DNA of 64,000 nt, from positions 48,497 through 112,496 of the forward strand of contig NZ_JAGO01000017.1 of assembly GCF_000526695.1 (NCBI RefSeq), read 5' to 3'. The notes beneath the pieces were generated by a model. The model was not told the DNA's origin, made no database searches, and was given only the letters and a program-made list of their open reading frames with translations. The first letter of the stretch is position 1. Each line of letters begins with the position of its first letter. Of this stretch, positions 46,156 to 54,665 are shown one piece after another. Source of the DNA: Carnimonas nigrificans ATCC BAA-78 (lineage in GTDB: Bacteria > Pseudomonadota > Gammaproteobacteria > Pseudomonadales > Halomonadaceae). Both the position numbers and the translations under genes were made by a program.

Positions 46156-46179
46156 ATCAACCATTAAATCCGTATACCC
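46156..46179 (-). repeat. Right terminal inverted repeat of unit 2 and of the composite
   Basis: Reads GGGTATACGGATTTAATGG on the minus strand. It is directly followed by the right octamer AAAAAACG. Confidence 0.9.
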
Positions 46180-46187
46180 AAAAAACG
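46180..46187. repeat. Right copy of 8-bp target site duplication
   Basis: AAAAAACG, identical to 29404-29411. Confidence 0.93.
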
Positions 46188-46259
46188 AAACAGGTATTTA
46201 ACCGAATTACGGGCACCATCTATATTGCATTTGGATGTGCAATTCTACGTTTAAGATAG
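46188..46259 (+). pseudogene. LysE/RhtB-family exporter, 3' part
   Basis: Twenty-three codons reading KQVFNRITGTIYIAFGCAIL and then RLR-stop. This is the expected last membrane helix and end of a RhtB-type exporter. It joins in frame to codon 188 of the 5' part after removal of the transposon and one octamer, giving 211 residues in total. No start codon of its own. Confidence 0.93.
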
Positions 46260-46261
46260 AG

Positions 46262-46646
46262 GGCATGGGATTGGCTGTTAGTATGCCTTTGGTATAGCAG
46301 GCACTTATCATGCTTCTTTCTTGCTGGTACTGCTCATTTTGAAACCGTGCATGAGGCGCGTATTGACCAGCTTACATATCCAAGCGTTCATGCTTCTGAT
46401 AGTAACTAATGGCACCCAGAAGCATGAAAGCAGTCTGTAAAACGGCCCGCCAGGTGCCCCCACGATATGCAAAGATAGGCTAAACGTGCCCTGAAAAATC
46501 CGGAAAAGAGAGTAGCCTGAGCAAATAGCGAGTATGGCGCAATCGTTAGTGACATGCTGCTGGATGGGAGCTGTGCGGGGTGACGTGCTCCGCTTTCGTT
46601 GGAAAAGAAGCGAGGCAAAACGGTTCCATCTGAACAGAGACAACCG
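46262..46646. other. Intergenic region right of the split lysE gene
   Basis: About 385 bp. A 111-codon open frame on the minus strand (46308-46643) has no recognised family and no clear ribosome binding site, and is not called. Confidence 0.4.
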
Positions 46647-46901
46647 CTAGCCGGTACACTCTTCGAGCCAGCGGATATTCAGCAGGGCGCTGTCGCGGTG
46701 ATCGCCGCACAGCTCGGCATCATAGTCGAAAGCGAGGCACACGTTGGGGCGTTCGGGTTTGCCGAATAGCCTGCACAAATTGCTGTCGTCCAGCTGAATG
46801 CAGCGCACGCCCGCAGGTTTACCCTGCGGCATGCCGGGAATGGACGACGAGATCGAAGGCGCTATACAGCACGCGCCGCAGCCAGCCCGGCATGCACTCA
46901 C
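46647..46901 (-). CDS. YkgJ-family cysteine-cluster protein
   Basis: 84 residues, rich in Cys: CRAGCGACCIAPSIS at the N terminus, then CIQLDDSNLCRLFGKPERP and VCLAFDYDAELCG. This is the YkgJ pattern, thought to bind zinc or an iron-sulfur cluster. It overlaps the end of queD by four bases, so it is the last gene of the queC-queE-queD operon. A role in queuosine synthesis is not established. Confidence 0.85.
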   Translation of the reverse strand: MSACRAGCGACCIAPSISSSIPGMPQGKPAGVRCIQLDDSNLCRLFGKPERPNVCLAFDYDAELCGDHRDSALLNIRWLEECTG

Positions 46902-47737
46902 CGTTTGCCCTCGGCAATCGCTCCCTTGCCAATGCCTTCAAACGCCTGCACGCGAATGCGGCCATCTTCGGCCAGAGCGATCTCATTGGCGAGCCACTGT
47001 GCAATCTGTTCTACGGTGGTGGCGGTAGGCATCACAATCACCTTCTCTTTGGGCAGCGCAATACGGAAGTGCCCCTGGCTGGCCTGATAAGCGAAGCGCA
47101 GCGTGTCGTCGTGCTCGCTACCCACCAGATCCTCACGGTCGGCCAGATAGATATTGGCGAGCCGCTCGCTCCAGTGCCGAATCAGTTCATCATCCAGTTC
47201 GCCGTCGCGCCAGATGCCCAGTCGCGAGCGGTGGCCGTGGGCGATACGCTGACAGTTGCCCTGATGGCGCTTGAGACCATGGGAATAACCGTAGCCATAG
47301 CCCTCCTGGATAGATTCTTCGCGTAGCGTGACCTTGATGGCAGTCACATTGGCCGGTGGGCGTTTCATTAGCTGCTCGCTGAGCCATTCGCCCAATCGCT
47401 GCGGCTCAATGGTAGACCACGGCAGTAGTGCAAACGCCTGGCGCGGCGCCCGAACCTCCATGGGCCACGGCAGCGACGCATGGATGCACAGCCCTTCGAC
47501 GCATTCGCTGACACGCAGCCCCGGCATCTGGGTGGGAACAATCAGGGTGTGATCCACGGTGGCATCAATATACTGTTTGATCCATGGCTTGATATTGCCG
47601 AAATCAACCAGCATACCGTCTTCGCCAAGCTCGCCTTCAAGCTCGATATCAACCTGCCAGCTAGCGCCTATCAAACCGCGTTCCGCGCACCAGTAGGAAG
47701 CGTCCAGCGCGGTCAGTGAATGTACAAAAAGACTCAT
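46898..47737 (-). CDS. queD: Two-domain 6-carboxytetrahydropterin synthase (QueD family)
   Basis: Second step of preQ0 synthesis, from dihydroneopterin triphosphate. At 279 residues it is about twice the usual QueD. The N-terminal half (about 1-140) has the fold with DFGNIKPWIKQYIDATVDHT but Gly-Ala-Ser replaces the zinc HGH. The C-terminal half (about 145-279) has the Cys and zinc ligands in KRHQGNCQRIAHGHRS. A tandem duplication with one half degenerate or complementary is inferred. The start at 47737 overlaps the queE stop by one base (TAATG). The longer frame from 47800 is rejected. Confidence 0.8.
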   Translation of the reverse strand: MSLFVHSLTALDASYWCAERGLIGASWQVDIELEGELGEDGMLVDFGNIKPWIKQYIDATVDHTLIVPTQMPGLRVSECVEGLCIHASLPWPMEVRAPRQAFALLPWSTIEPQRLGEWLSEQLMKRPPANVTAIKVTLREESIQEGYGYGYSHGLKRHQGNCQRIAHGHRSRLGIWRDGELDDELIRHWSERLANIYLADREDLVGSEHDDTLRFAYQASQGHFRIALPKEKVIVMPTATTVEQIAQWLANEIALAEDGRIRVQAFEGIGKGAIAEGKR

Positions 47738-48381
47738 TAATCTATGCCTGCAATTTTGTGCATCTGTATCGAAAGCTGCCAGCGCGGATGGCTCATGCAA
47801 TAGGCCAGCGCCTGATCCAGAGTGTTGCCTTCGCCGCCACTGGGGGCAAGATCCATTCCCTGAAGGTAGAAGTGGTCAAAGGCGAGGTGTTCGAACTGCG
47901 CCGGCGTGTTATCACGCTGAGGATACACCAGCTTTAGCTCATTGCCGCCGCTGACCGCCAGGGGCGCGGAACCCTTGGGACTGACGCACACCCAATCCAC
48001 TCCAGTAGGGGGCGTGATGGTGCCGTTGGTCTCGACGGCTATCTCGAAGTTGCGCTGGTGCATCTCGTCAATCAGGGCGTCATCGAGCTGTAGCAGCGGC
48101 TCGCCGCCGGTGAAGACCACGTAGGGCGTGATACCTTCACCGCGCGTTGGCCATAAATGGTCAAGGTGATCGGCGAGCGCCGCTGCGTCGCGAAAGCGCC
48201 CGCCGTTTTGCCCATCAGTGCCGATAAAATCGGTATCGCAGAAGCGGCACATGGCACTGTTGCGATCCTGGGCTCGGCCGGACCATAAATTACAGCCGGT
48301 GAAGCGACAAAAGACAGCAGCGCGGCCGCTGCGCGCTCCTTCTCCCTGTAGCGTGTAAAACGCCTCTTTGACAGCGTACAT
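47737..48381 (-). CDS. queE: 7-carboxy-7-deazaguanine synthase
   Basis: Radical SAM enzyme that rearranges 6-carboxytetrahydropterin to 7-carboxy-7-deazaguanine. 214 residues. It begins VKEAFYTLQGEGARSGRAAV, and the cluster Cys residues are in FTGCNLW, then after a 14-residue gap AMCRFCDTDF, the widened spacing typical of QueE. The SAM-binding FTGGEPLLQLD follows. It overlaps queC (TGATG) and queD (TAATG). Confidence 0.95.
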   Translation of the reverse strand: MYAVKEAFYTLQGEGARSGRAAVFCRFTGCNLWSGRAQDRNSAMCRFCDTDFIGTDGQNGGRFRDAAALADHLDHLWPTRGEGITPYVVFTGGEPLLQLDDALIDEMHQRNFEIAVETNGTITPPTGVDWVCVSPKGSAPLAVSGGNELKLVYPQRDNTPAQFEHLAFDHFYLQGMDLAPSGGEGNTLDQALAYCMSHPRWQLSIQMHKIAGID

Positions 48382-49094
48382 CAGCGCACCCCCTCCACAT
48401 AGGGCAGAGGATCACGCATCTGGCGAGCAGCGAAGGCGGCAAGCCGTTCGCGGCAGCTACCACACTGACCACACGCCTTCTCCCCACCTTCGTAGCAGGT
48501 CCAGCTATTGGTGTAGTCAAGCCCCATCTTTAGGCCATCGCCGAGGATATCTTCCTTGCTGGCGTGAAGGTAGGGGGCCAGCAGCTCGATGGGCTGATAG
48601 TTGGCGATTGCCGCCACGCTATTCATGCGTGCGACAAATTCAGGCCGGCAATCGGGGTAGATGGCATGGTCACCGCCATGCGCCCCGTAGTAGCAGCGTT
48701 CCGCACCAATGTTGACGGCGTAACCGATCGCCAGCGATAGCAGAATCATGTTGCGGTTGGGCACTACGGTGGACGCCATGTTGCTGTCATCGTAGTCACC
48801 CTGCGGCATCGCCTGGGTAGCATCGGTGAGGGATGAATTATCAATCAGCGAATGAATGGCACTGATATCGACAATCTTGTGCGATACGCCAAGCTGCTTG
48901 CACACGCGCTCGGCGACATCCAGCTCGCAGGAGTGGCGCTGGCCGTAGTTGAATGACAAGGCGTATACCTCATCTTCTGCACGCAGCGCACGGTGTAGAA
49001 CCGTGTAGGAATCCATTCCGCCGGAATAGATCACTACGGCGCGTCGGCTGGAGGTAGAAGCGGCAGCGTTGCCGCCCTGGGCAGGTGTTGTCAT
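48381..49094 (-). CDS. queC: 7-cyano-7-deazaguanine synthase
   Basis: Makes preQ0 from 7-carboxy-7-deazaguanine, ammonia and ATP. 237 residues. PP-loop [17 protein letters not shown] near residues 22-38 and a C-terminal zinc site with [18 protein letters not shown]. First gene of the que operon; the stop overlaps the queE start by one base. Confidence 0.96.
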   Translation of the reverse strand: MTTPAQGGNAAASTSSRRAVVIYSGGMDSYTVLHRALRAEDEVYALSFNYGQRHSCELDVAERVCKQLGVSHKIVDISAIHSLIDNSSLTDATQAMPQGDYDDSNMASTVVPNRNMILLSLAIGYAVNIGAERCYYGAHGGDHAIYPDCRPEFVARMNSVAAIANYQPIELLAPYLHASKEDILGDGLKMGLDYTNSWTCYEGGEKACGQCGSCRERLAAFAARQMRDPLPYVEGVR

Positions 49095-49247
49095 AACGGA
49101 GAATTTTCCCGTGGTCGGGCCCGGGTTCCGGTCCGGGGCATGAATGAAGATGGCGTATTGCCATGGATGAAGGGCGCATAGTCTAGCGCGTTGGCGCGCA
49201 CTTCACTAGGTTCTGGCGGAAAAGCGGGTGGCAGTGGCCCTATGCGG

Positions 49248-49727
49248 CTAGCGGCGATACCACACCTGGGTGCGGCCAAACAGGGAAATGCCGAGATAGC
49301 CGCGCACCTCCATGGTCTTGCCATCCTTTGAGGGAATCAGCTTGACGCGATACACACTGCCGCTGCCAGGGTCGAGAATGTGCCCACCGTTCCATTCATC
49401 GCCATCCCTTTTGACGCCCCACAGCAGCGTCATGCCCTTGACGGGTTGATTGGCGCGCTCGCCATCACACTTTTTGCACAGCGGGTTGGGATTTTGGTCA
49501 GGGCGCCGAATCAGCTTGATCGGCCTGCCTTCCAGGGTATCGCCGTGCTGAGTGATCTCGACGATTGCCTTGGGAAGTTTGGTTTTATCGTCCACCATGC
49601 GCCAGGTGCCTACCGGTGTGGGCTGCGACGTTGTGCTGTCAGGCGATGGCGCCGCCACTGCGCTCAGCGAGGTAGTTAACGTCGCCAGCAGCAGCGCGCT
49701 GCGCCAGAGCATTCGAGGATAATTCAT
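49248..49727 (-). CDS. DUF2147-family secreted protein
   Basis: 159 residues from the ATG at 49727, with a signal peptide (MLWRSALLLATLTTSLSAVA) and a mature part beginning with GTWRMVDDKTKLPKAIVEI, the usual opening of DUF2147 proteins. A CKKC pair is in the middle (NPLCKKCDGE), and the end GYLGISLFGRTQVWYR is typical. Likely periplasmic; function is unknown. Stands alone upstream of the que operon. Confidence 0.8.
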   Translation of the reverse strand: MNYPRMLWRSALLLATLTTSLSAVAAPSPDSTTSQPTPVGTWRMVDDKTKLPKAIVEITQHGDTLEGRPIKLIRRPDQNPNPLCKKCDGERANQPVKGMTLLWGVKRDGDEWNGGHILDPGSGSVYRVKLIPSKDGKTMEVRGYLGISLFGRTQVWYRR

Positions 49728-50017
49728 ATTGGAAAACTCTCTCTTGACCATCAGGTATTAATCACAGAGTAGCAGTGAACGCGCTACCGCAAGCGATTGG
49801 CATGCTAGCCATTGGCGGCAATGCTGTGCAAGGGAGGGCAGCATTCAGGCACGGGGGAAGATGGAAGGCGTGGCAAGCAAGGCTCAGAAACATGATAGCA
49901 GAGGGCAGGACACTGATTACGCGCCACAACCTTTAGTCATACCGACGCTAGCGTGTATCATAGCGAGATCCAATCTGAATGGGTTATCCAATAACGTAAT
50001 TCTCATGAGGAGCAACC

Positions 50018-50539
50018 ATGTCGCTGACAGAGATTCGTCACCAATACCGCGAAGCAACAGCAGGCCGTTCGGCTGATACCAGCGGTTTTGTTTTCAACCA
50101 CACCATGCTGCGCGTCAAGGATAGCGACAAGTCACTGGCGTTTTACAACAGCGTGCTCGGCTATGAACTGATCGACGTGCGTGACTTCCCCGAGGCGGAA
50201 TTTACGCTGTTCTTCCTGGCACTTCTGCCGGAAGGCACTCAGGTGCCAGAGGATGACGACGAGCGCCGCCGCTGGATGGCGGGACTGCCCGGTGTGCTTG
50301 AGCTGACGCACAACTACGGTACCGAGAAGGAAGAGGGCGCGGTGTACCACAATGGCAACGCCGAGCCGCAAGGGTTTGGTCATATCTGCGTCTCGGTCCC
50401 TGATCTCGAAGGCGCCTGCCAGCGCTTTGAAGAGCAGGGCGTTACCTTCCAGAAGCGTTTGTCCGATGGCCGCATGAAAACACTGGCCTTTATCAAGGAC
50501 CCCGACGACTACTGGATCGAAATTATCTCCAATAGCTAA
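50018..50539 (+). CDS. gloA: Lactoylglutathione lyase (glyoxalase I)
   Basis: Converts the hemithioacetal of methylglyoxal and glutathione to S-lactoylglutathione. 173 residues, the longer form seen in Pseudomonas and its relatives. Metal ligands are in FNHTMLRVKD, LELTHNYGTE, GFGHICVSV and YWIEIIS. ATGAGGAG precedes the ATG, and a terminator follows. Confidence 0.95.
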   Translation: MSLTEIRHQYREATAGRSADTSGFVFNHTMLRVKDSDKSLAFYNSVLGYELIDVRDFPEAEFTLFFLALLPEGTQVPEDDDERRRWMAGLPGVLELTHNYGTEKEEGAVYHNGNAEPQGFGHICVSVPDLEGACQRFEEQGVTFQKRLSDGRMKTLAFIKDPDDYWIEIISNS

Positions 50540-50578
50540 TTGGTCAGCAGCGCACAAATAGATACTGAACGTATCGGC

Positions 50579-50613
50579 ATGGGCATTCCGTACAGCGGAG
50601 TGCCCATTTTTTA
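50579..50613 (+). terminator. Terminator of gloA
   Basis: Arms ATGGGCA/TGCCCAT with an inner CCG/CGG pairing, followed by six T residues. Confidence 0.88.
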
Positions 50614-50776
50614 TGGGCATTATGCAGCGCGCTTCGTCCGAACAACGGCTGATTATTCATTTTCCTGCTTTTATGATGATGATCTCTTGGCAATGCCGTT
50701 ATTGTAGTGATATCCCCTTACACCGAGTGGCTATAAACACTTTCAATGAATGAAGCAACATCAGGGCGATCACTGC

Positions 50777-51604
50777 ATGAACATTCAACGCGGGCTATTT
50801 TCAATAAATAAAAAACACGCTGTATGGGGAGTGCTGGGTATTGGCGTTATTCCCTTGGCATTCGCTTCCTTTCCTGCACACGCCAGCCAGAAAGCAGATT
50901 CCCATTTGGATCAGGTGCTTAACAGCCATCAGTTGCGGGTATGTACAACGGGGGATTACACGCCTTATACATTCTTGGATGCCAACCAGCACTATCAGGG
51001 GATAGATGTTGCGATGGTGCAAAATCTGGCTGATAGCCTAGATGCCCGAGTGGCGTGGCAGCCGACCAGTTGGAGTCAACTGATGCCCGATATGCTGGCT
51101 GGCAAATGCGATATTGCGGTAGGGGGTATCTCCGTTACCTTGCCGCGCCAACGGCAGGCATTTTTCAGTAATACGCTTGATAAGGATGGCAAGATTCCTC
51201 TGGTGCGGTGCGAAGACAAACAGCGCTATCAAACCATCGAACAGCTCAATCAACCGAGCGTCACACTGATTGAGCCGAAAGGGGGCACCAATGAGGCGTT
51301 TGCGCAATCCAAACTGCCCAAGGCTCAACTCACCTACAGTGATAATGTTTCCATCTTTGACAAACTGAAAAACAAGCAAGCGGATGTCATGATTACGGAT
51401 GCCTCCGAAGCGCTTTATCAGCAGAAACGCCATCCGGAGCTATGCGCACTTAATCCGCATCAACCGTTGCAATATGGTGAAAAAGCCTATTTGCTGCCTC
51501 GCGATGATAGCGCCTGGAAGTCATACGTCGATCAATGGCTGCATCTTGCCAAGGCGGATGGCACCTATCAGCAGGTGATCGAGCAGTGGTTAGCCGCTCC
51601 GTAA
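50777..51604 (+). CDS. pheC: Periplasmic cyclohexadienyl dehydratase (PheC), SBP-like fold
   Basis: 275 residues with a signal peptide (about residues 1-36, ending near FPAHA). The mature sequence is built like a solute-binding protein, but specific stretches match PheC: LRVCTTGDYTPYTFLD, DIAVGGISVTLPRQRQAFFS, PKGGTNEAFA, MITDASEALYQQKRHPELC and VDQWLHLAKADGTYQ. PheC dehydrates prephenate and arogenate to phenylpyruvate and phenylalanine in the periplasm. A plain amino-acid binding protein is the alternative, but no transporter genes are adjacent. The start at 50777 is chosen for the signal peptide; an ATG nine codons upstream is possible. Confidence 0.8.
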   Translation: MNIQRGLFSINKKHAVWGVLGIGVIPLAFASFPAHASQKADSHLDQVLNSHQLRVCTTGDYTPYTFLDANQHYQGIDVAMVQNLADSLDARVAWQPTSWSQLMPDMLAGKCDIAVGGISVTLPRQRQAFFSNTLDKDGKIPLVRCEDKQRYQTIEQLNQPSVTLIEPKGGTNEAFAQSKLPKAQLTYSDNVSIFDKLKNKQADVMITDASEALYQQKRHPELCALNPHQPLQYGEKAYLLPRDDSAWKSYVDQWLHLAKADGTYQQVIEQWLAAP

Positions 51605-51929
51605 CGAACGCTGTGCTTCATGCCTCGCAACGCGGCTATTGCTTCGCTTCTATGCCGAGCAATGGTCGCGTTTTTTTGTCTGGCGATGGGAAAACTGCGC
51701 TATTTCCTGCAAACAGGCAGCAACCGCTTTTCTTCGCGTCAACAGAGCGGCCCCGATGCCATGTTCGGGCGATGATAGAGACATCAGCCCCTTCTCCTTT
51801 AGGCGTGAAGACACGGTTGTGTATTTACATTTAACCACATAAGAAATATGGATATTATGGTTCAGTCAGGCGGTGGGAGCGCCTGATTGCTTCAGTAGTC
51901 ATTAAGTTATTTGCCTGAGGAGAGTGGTC

Positions 51930-52700
51930 ATGAGCACTACCGTTAAAGACAAGATCGTTGTCATCACTGGTGCAGCAGCGGGTATTGGACAGGCAGCGGC
52001 GGTGTCATTTGCCCAGCAAGGTGCCAAGGTGGTAGCAACCGATATGAATGCGGAGGGGCTGCAAGAAACGGCGTCGATTATCGCCAAGGAAGGAGGAGAT
52101 ATCCTGACGGTGGTGCATGATGTGTCTCAGGAGGATCAGTGGATCGAGGTATTCAAGCAGACAGAAGAGAAGTTTGGCGGCGTTGATGTACTGGTCAATA
52201 ACGCGGGCATCTACATCATTTCGCCTGTCACTGAGATTACGCTTGAGACATGGAACAAATTGATGGCGATTAATGTGACCGGGGTATTCCTGGGCGCCAA
52301 GCATGCGATTCCCTACCTTGAGAAGCGGGGCGGTGGTTCCATCATTAACCTGTCTTCCATCGCTGCCTTGAGGGGTACTGCCGGTCATGCCTTGTACGGG
52401 GCGAGCAAAGGGGCGGTTAGAACGATGACCAAGGATCTCGCCGCCGAGTGTGCTTCCCGCAATATCCGCGTGAATTCGGTGCATCCTTCCTATGTGCGCA
52501 CTGCCATGGCAGATTATGCTGAAAAAACCTTTGGGCGTTCGGCAGAAGAACTTGGAAAGGCCAACGTTCCCCTTGGCCGTATGGCCGAGCCCGCAGACAT
52601 TACCAACATGGTGCTGTTTTTGGCCGCCGAAGAGTCCTCTTTCCTCACGGGGTCGGAATATATCGTGGACGGTGGGCAGACCCAGATCACGGGCGTATAG
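51930..52700 (+). CDS. Short-chain dehydrogenase/reductase
   Basis: 256 residues, classical SDR: TGAAAGIGQ cofactor loop (about residues 13-21), LVNNAGIY, and the catalytic set Ser in INLSSIAAL with YGASK (Tyr and Lys). The end ends LTGSEYIVDGGQTQITGV, usual for the family. GAGGAGAG precedes the ATG at 51930. The substrate cannot be told from sequence; an NAD(P)-linked alcohol or 3-oxoacyl substrate is typical. Stands alone. Confidence 0.85.
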   Translation: MSTTVKDKIVVITGAAAGIGQAAAVSFAQQGAKVVATDMNAEGLQETASIIAKEGGDILTVVHDVSQEDQWIEVFKQTEEKFGGVDVLVNNAGIYIISPVTEITLETWNKLMAINVTGVFLGAKHAIPYLEKRGGGSIINLSSIAALRGTAGHALYGASKGAVRTMTKDLAAECASRNIRVNSVHPSYVRTAMADYAEKTFGRSAEELGKANVPLGRMAEPADITNMVLFLAAEESSFLTGSEYIVDGGQTQITGV

Positions 52701-52871
52701 GCACAAAAAGGTATTAAAGGTGCTGGGAAGGAGAAATATGGGTTATTCCCGCCGACGGAGTTTCAGCTCAGACAGTAGTGTCACCCTTGAATAATGCCTT
52801 CATGGCAAGATTCGGCTGCGATTCTCCGCGGGGAAGCGATATTTTCCTCCATGCCCTCCATGAAAAATGAA

Positions 52872-52906
52872 AAAGCCCGGTCGCTTGAGTAAAGCGGCCG
52901 GGCTTG
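52872..52906 (-). terminator. Terminator of cysJ-cysI
   Basis: On the minus strand AAGCCCGGCCGC pairs with GCGACCGGGCTT and is followed by TTTTCATTTTTC, 16 bp past the cysI stop. Confidence 0.88.
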
Positions 52907-52922
52907 CTTGCATCAGACAGGC

Positions 52923-54665
52923 TTACTGGTCGTGGAAATCCAGACCGTTGTGGGTCGCCTTGATAACGCCTGCACGAATCACGAAGTCGCCGAAGTACTC
53001 GCCCTCATTACGCTCTTCTGCATAGCGGTAGAGTAGGGGCGTCAGCTCTTTGAGAATCGTCTCTTCATCAATGTTCTCGCGATACATCTTGTTCAGACGG
53101 GTGCCCTCGAAATTACCGCCCAAATAGAGGTTGTAGCGCCCGATCGCCTTGCCCACAAAGCCGATTTCAGCCATGAAGGGGCGGCCACAGCCGTTGGGGC
53201 AACCAGTCATGCGCAGCACGATGGGAGTGTTGGCAAGTCCGGCGTCACGCATCACGGCGTCGATTTTGTCGAGCAGTGTCGGCAGGTAGCGCTCGCTCTC
53301 CGCCATCGCCAGCCCACAGGTGGGGAAGGCAACACACGCAATCGAGTGCTGACGCAGCGGCGTGATGTTCTTCTCCATACGGTATTTGGCCAGCAGCGCA
53401 TCAATGGTCGCCTTGTGCTGTTCCGGCACATTGCTGATGATGATGTTCTGGTTGCAGCTCATCACGATATCGCCATCGAAGCTCTCGGCGATGGCGCGCA
53501 GGCCGCTTTTGATCTGCATCCCCGCGTGGATCGGTGAATTGTCGGGGTAGTCCTTGATACGACCATTTTCGACAAACAGCCCGTAGTGCCATAGGCCATC
53601 CTCGCCCTGATACCAGCCGAGGGTGTCGCCGGTATCCTCGAAGCGGTAGGCACGCTGCTCTTCCAGCGCATAGCCAAGGTAGTTTTCAAGCGCCTTCCTG
53701 AAGCCGTCAACCCCCATGGTATCGACGGTGTACTTGAGGCGCGCATGCTTGCGGTTATGGCGATCGCCATTGTCGCGCTGCACCATCAGCACCTTCTCGG
53801 CCACGTCGATCAGCTTGTCCTTGCTGACATAGCCGAGCACCGTTGCGATACGTGGGTAGGTCTCCGGCTCGCCATGGGTCGAGCCCATGCCGCCGCCCAC
53901 CGCCACGTTAGCGCCGATGATCTCGCCATCTTCGACAATCGCGATAAAGGCGAGGTCGTTGATGTGTACGTCCACTTCGTTATGCGGCGGCAGCGCCATA
54001 CCGATCTTGAACTTGCGCGGCAGATAGTGCTGGGTATAGAGCGGTTCGACCACTTCACCGGGGCCGCCGTGCACACGTTCTTCGCCCAGAAAGATTTCAT
54101 GGTAGGCACGAGTGCGCGGCAGCAGATGATCGCTGATCCTGGCTGCCAGCTCATACAGCTCATAATGCAGTCGCGAGCGGTTGGGGTTAGCGGTCGAGGT
54201 GACGTTACGGTTAACGTCGCCGCACGCTGCAATGGTATCGACCATGACATCGTTGATCGTTTTCAGGTGCTGGCGCAGATTGCGCTTGAAGACACCGTGA
54301 TACTGAAGCGTTTGGCGTGTGGTAACACGCAGGGTGTTGTTGGCGTAGTGGGTCGCCACGTCATCAATGACGCGCCACTGCGCAGCACTCAGGCGGCCAC
54401 CGGGAATACGGCAGCGCACCATGAAGGAGTAAAGCGGCTCAAGCTTCTGCTGGCGACGCTCGCTGCGCACATCACGGTCATCCTGCATGTAGAAACCGTG
54501 GAATTTGGTGAGCTGCGTATCCGCCTCGCGCACCGCGCCGGTAACGTCGTCAGCCATATCTTCCTGAAGATGGCCGCGTAGATAGTCACTGTCTACCTTG
54601 AGCTTCTCGTTGGCGGCGTAGGTGGTCAAATCCTCGTCGCGAAGCCTGGTGATGATATCGGTCAT
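52923..54665 (-). CDS. cysI: Sulfite reductase [NADPH] hemoprotein beta subunit
   Basis: Reduces sulfite to sulfide in cysteine synthesis. 580 residues from the ATG at 54665, which overlaps the cysJ stop by one base (TAATG). The siroheme/[4Fe-4S] ligands are in CVAFPTCGLAM and GCPNGCGRPFMAEIG near the C-terminal third; RTTRQT-like RVTTRQTLQYHGV lies near residue 125. The longer frame upstream, inside cysJ, is rejected. Confidence 0.96.
   Translation of the reverse strand: MTDIITRLRDEDLTTYAANEKLKVDSDYLRGHLQEDMADDVTGAVREADTQLTKFHGFYMQDDRDVRSERRQQKLEPLYSFMVRCRIPGGRLSAAQWRVIDDVATHYANNTLRVTTRQTLQYHGVFKRNLRQHLKTINDVMVDTIAACGDVNRNVTSTANPNRSRLHYELYELAARISDHLLPRTRAYHEIFLGEERVHGGPGEVVEPLYTQHYLPRKFKIGMALPPHNEVDVHINDLAFIAIVEDGEIIGANVAVGGGMGSTHGEPETYPRIATVLGYVSKDKLIDVAEKVLMVQRDNGDRHNRKHARLKYTVDTMGVDGFRKALENYLGYALEEQRAYRFEDTGDTLGWYQGEDGLWHYGLFVENGRIKDYPDNSPIHAGMQIKSGLRAIAESFDGDIVMSCNQNIIISNVPEQHKATIDALLAKYRMEKNITPLRQHSIACVAFPTCGLAMAESERYLPTLLDKIDAVMRDAGLANTPIVLRMTGCPNGCGRPFMAEIGFVGKAIGRYNLYLGGNFEGTRLNKMYRENIDEETILKELTPLLYRYAEERNEGEYFGDFVIRAGVIKATHNGLDFHDQ

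Larger units (their letters stand above)
29412..46179. mobile_element. 16.8-kb ISL3-bounded composite transposon (arsenic, cation, mobilisation and putative defence genes)
   Basis: Bounded by ISL3-type terminal repeats in inverted orientation (GGGTATCCGGATTA at 29412, and on the minus strand GGGTATACGGATTT from 46179) and by an 8-bp direct repeat. The outer ends match at 19 of 24 positions. Inside are two complete ISL3 units in the same orientation (29412-36827 and 42811-46179) around a 5,983-bp middle segment with mobC, relaxase, PHP-ATPase and a Phd antitoxin. The inner flanking octamers (GAAATTTC at 36828 and AATATTTC at 42803) match neither each other nor the outer ones. So the whole 16,768 bp most likely moved as one unit. 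Confidence 0.92.
42811..46179 (+). mobile_element. ISPpu12-like ISL3 element (unit 2)
   Basis: Terminal repeats at 42811-42834 and 46156-46179 match at 21 of 24 positions. Passenger order merR, CDF cation transporter, lspA, tnpA over 3,369 bp matches what is known of ISPpu12-type elements. The left octamer (AATATTTC) and right octamer (AAAAAACG) differ, so in this copy the right end belongs to the composite insertion event. Confidence 0.9.

Noticed and set aside
42803..46187. Unit 2 as an independent insertion with its own target duplication
   Set aside because: Left octamer AATATTTC does not match right octamer AAAAAACG; the right octamer pairs with 29404-29411.
46308..46643. 111-codon minus-strand open frame
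   Set aside because: No ribosome binding site, no family resemblance and no compositional sign of coding.
49095..49247. Possible preQ1 riboswitch upstream of queC
   Set aside because: The leader has G/C-rich repeats, but I could not find the preQ1 aptamer pattern.
53745..54581. 278-codon plus-strand open frame inside cysI
   Set aside because: Antisense shadow of cysI.
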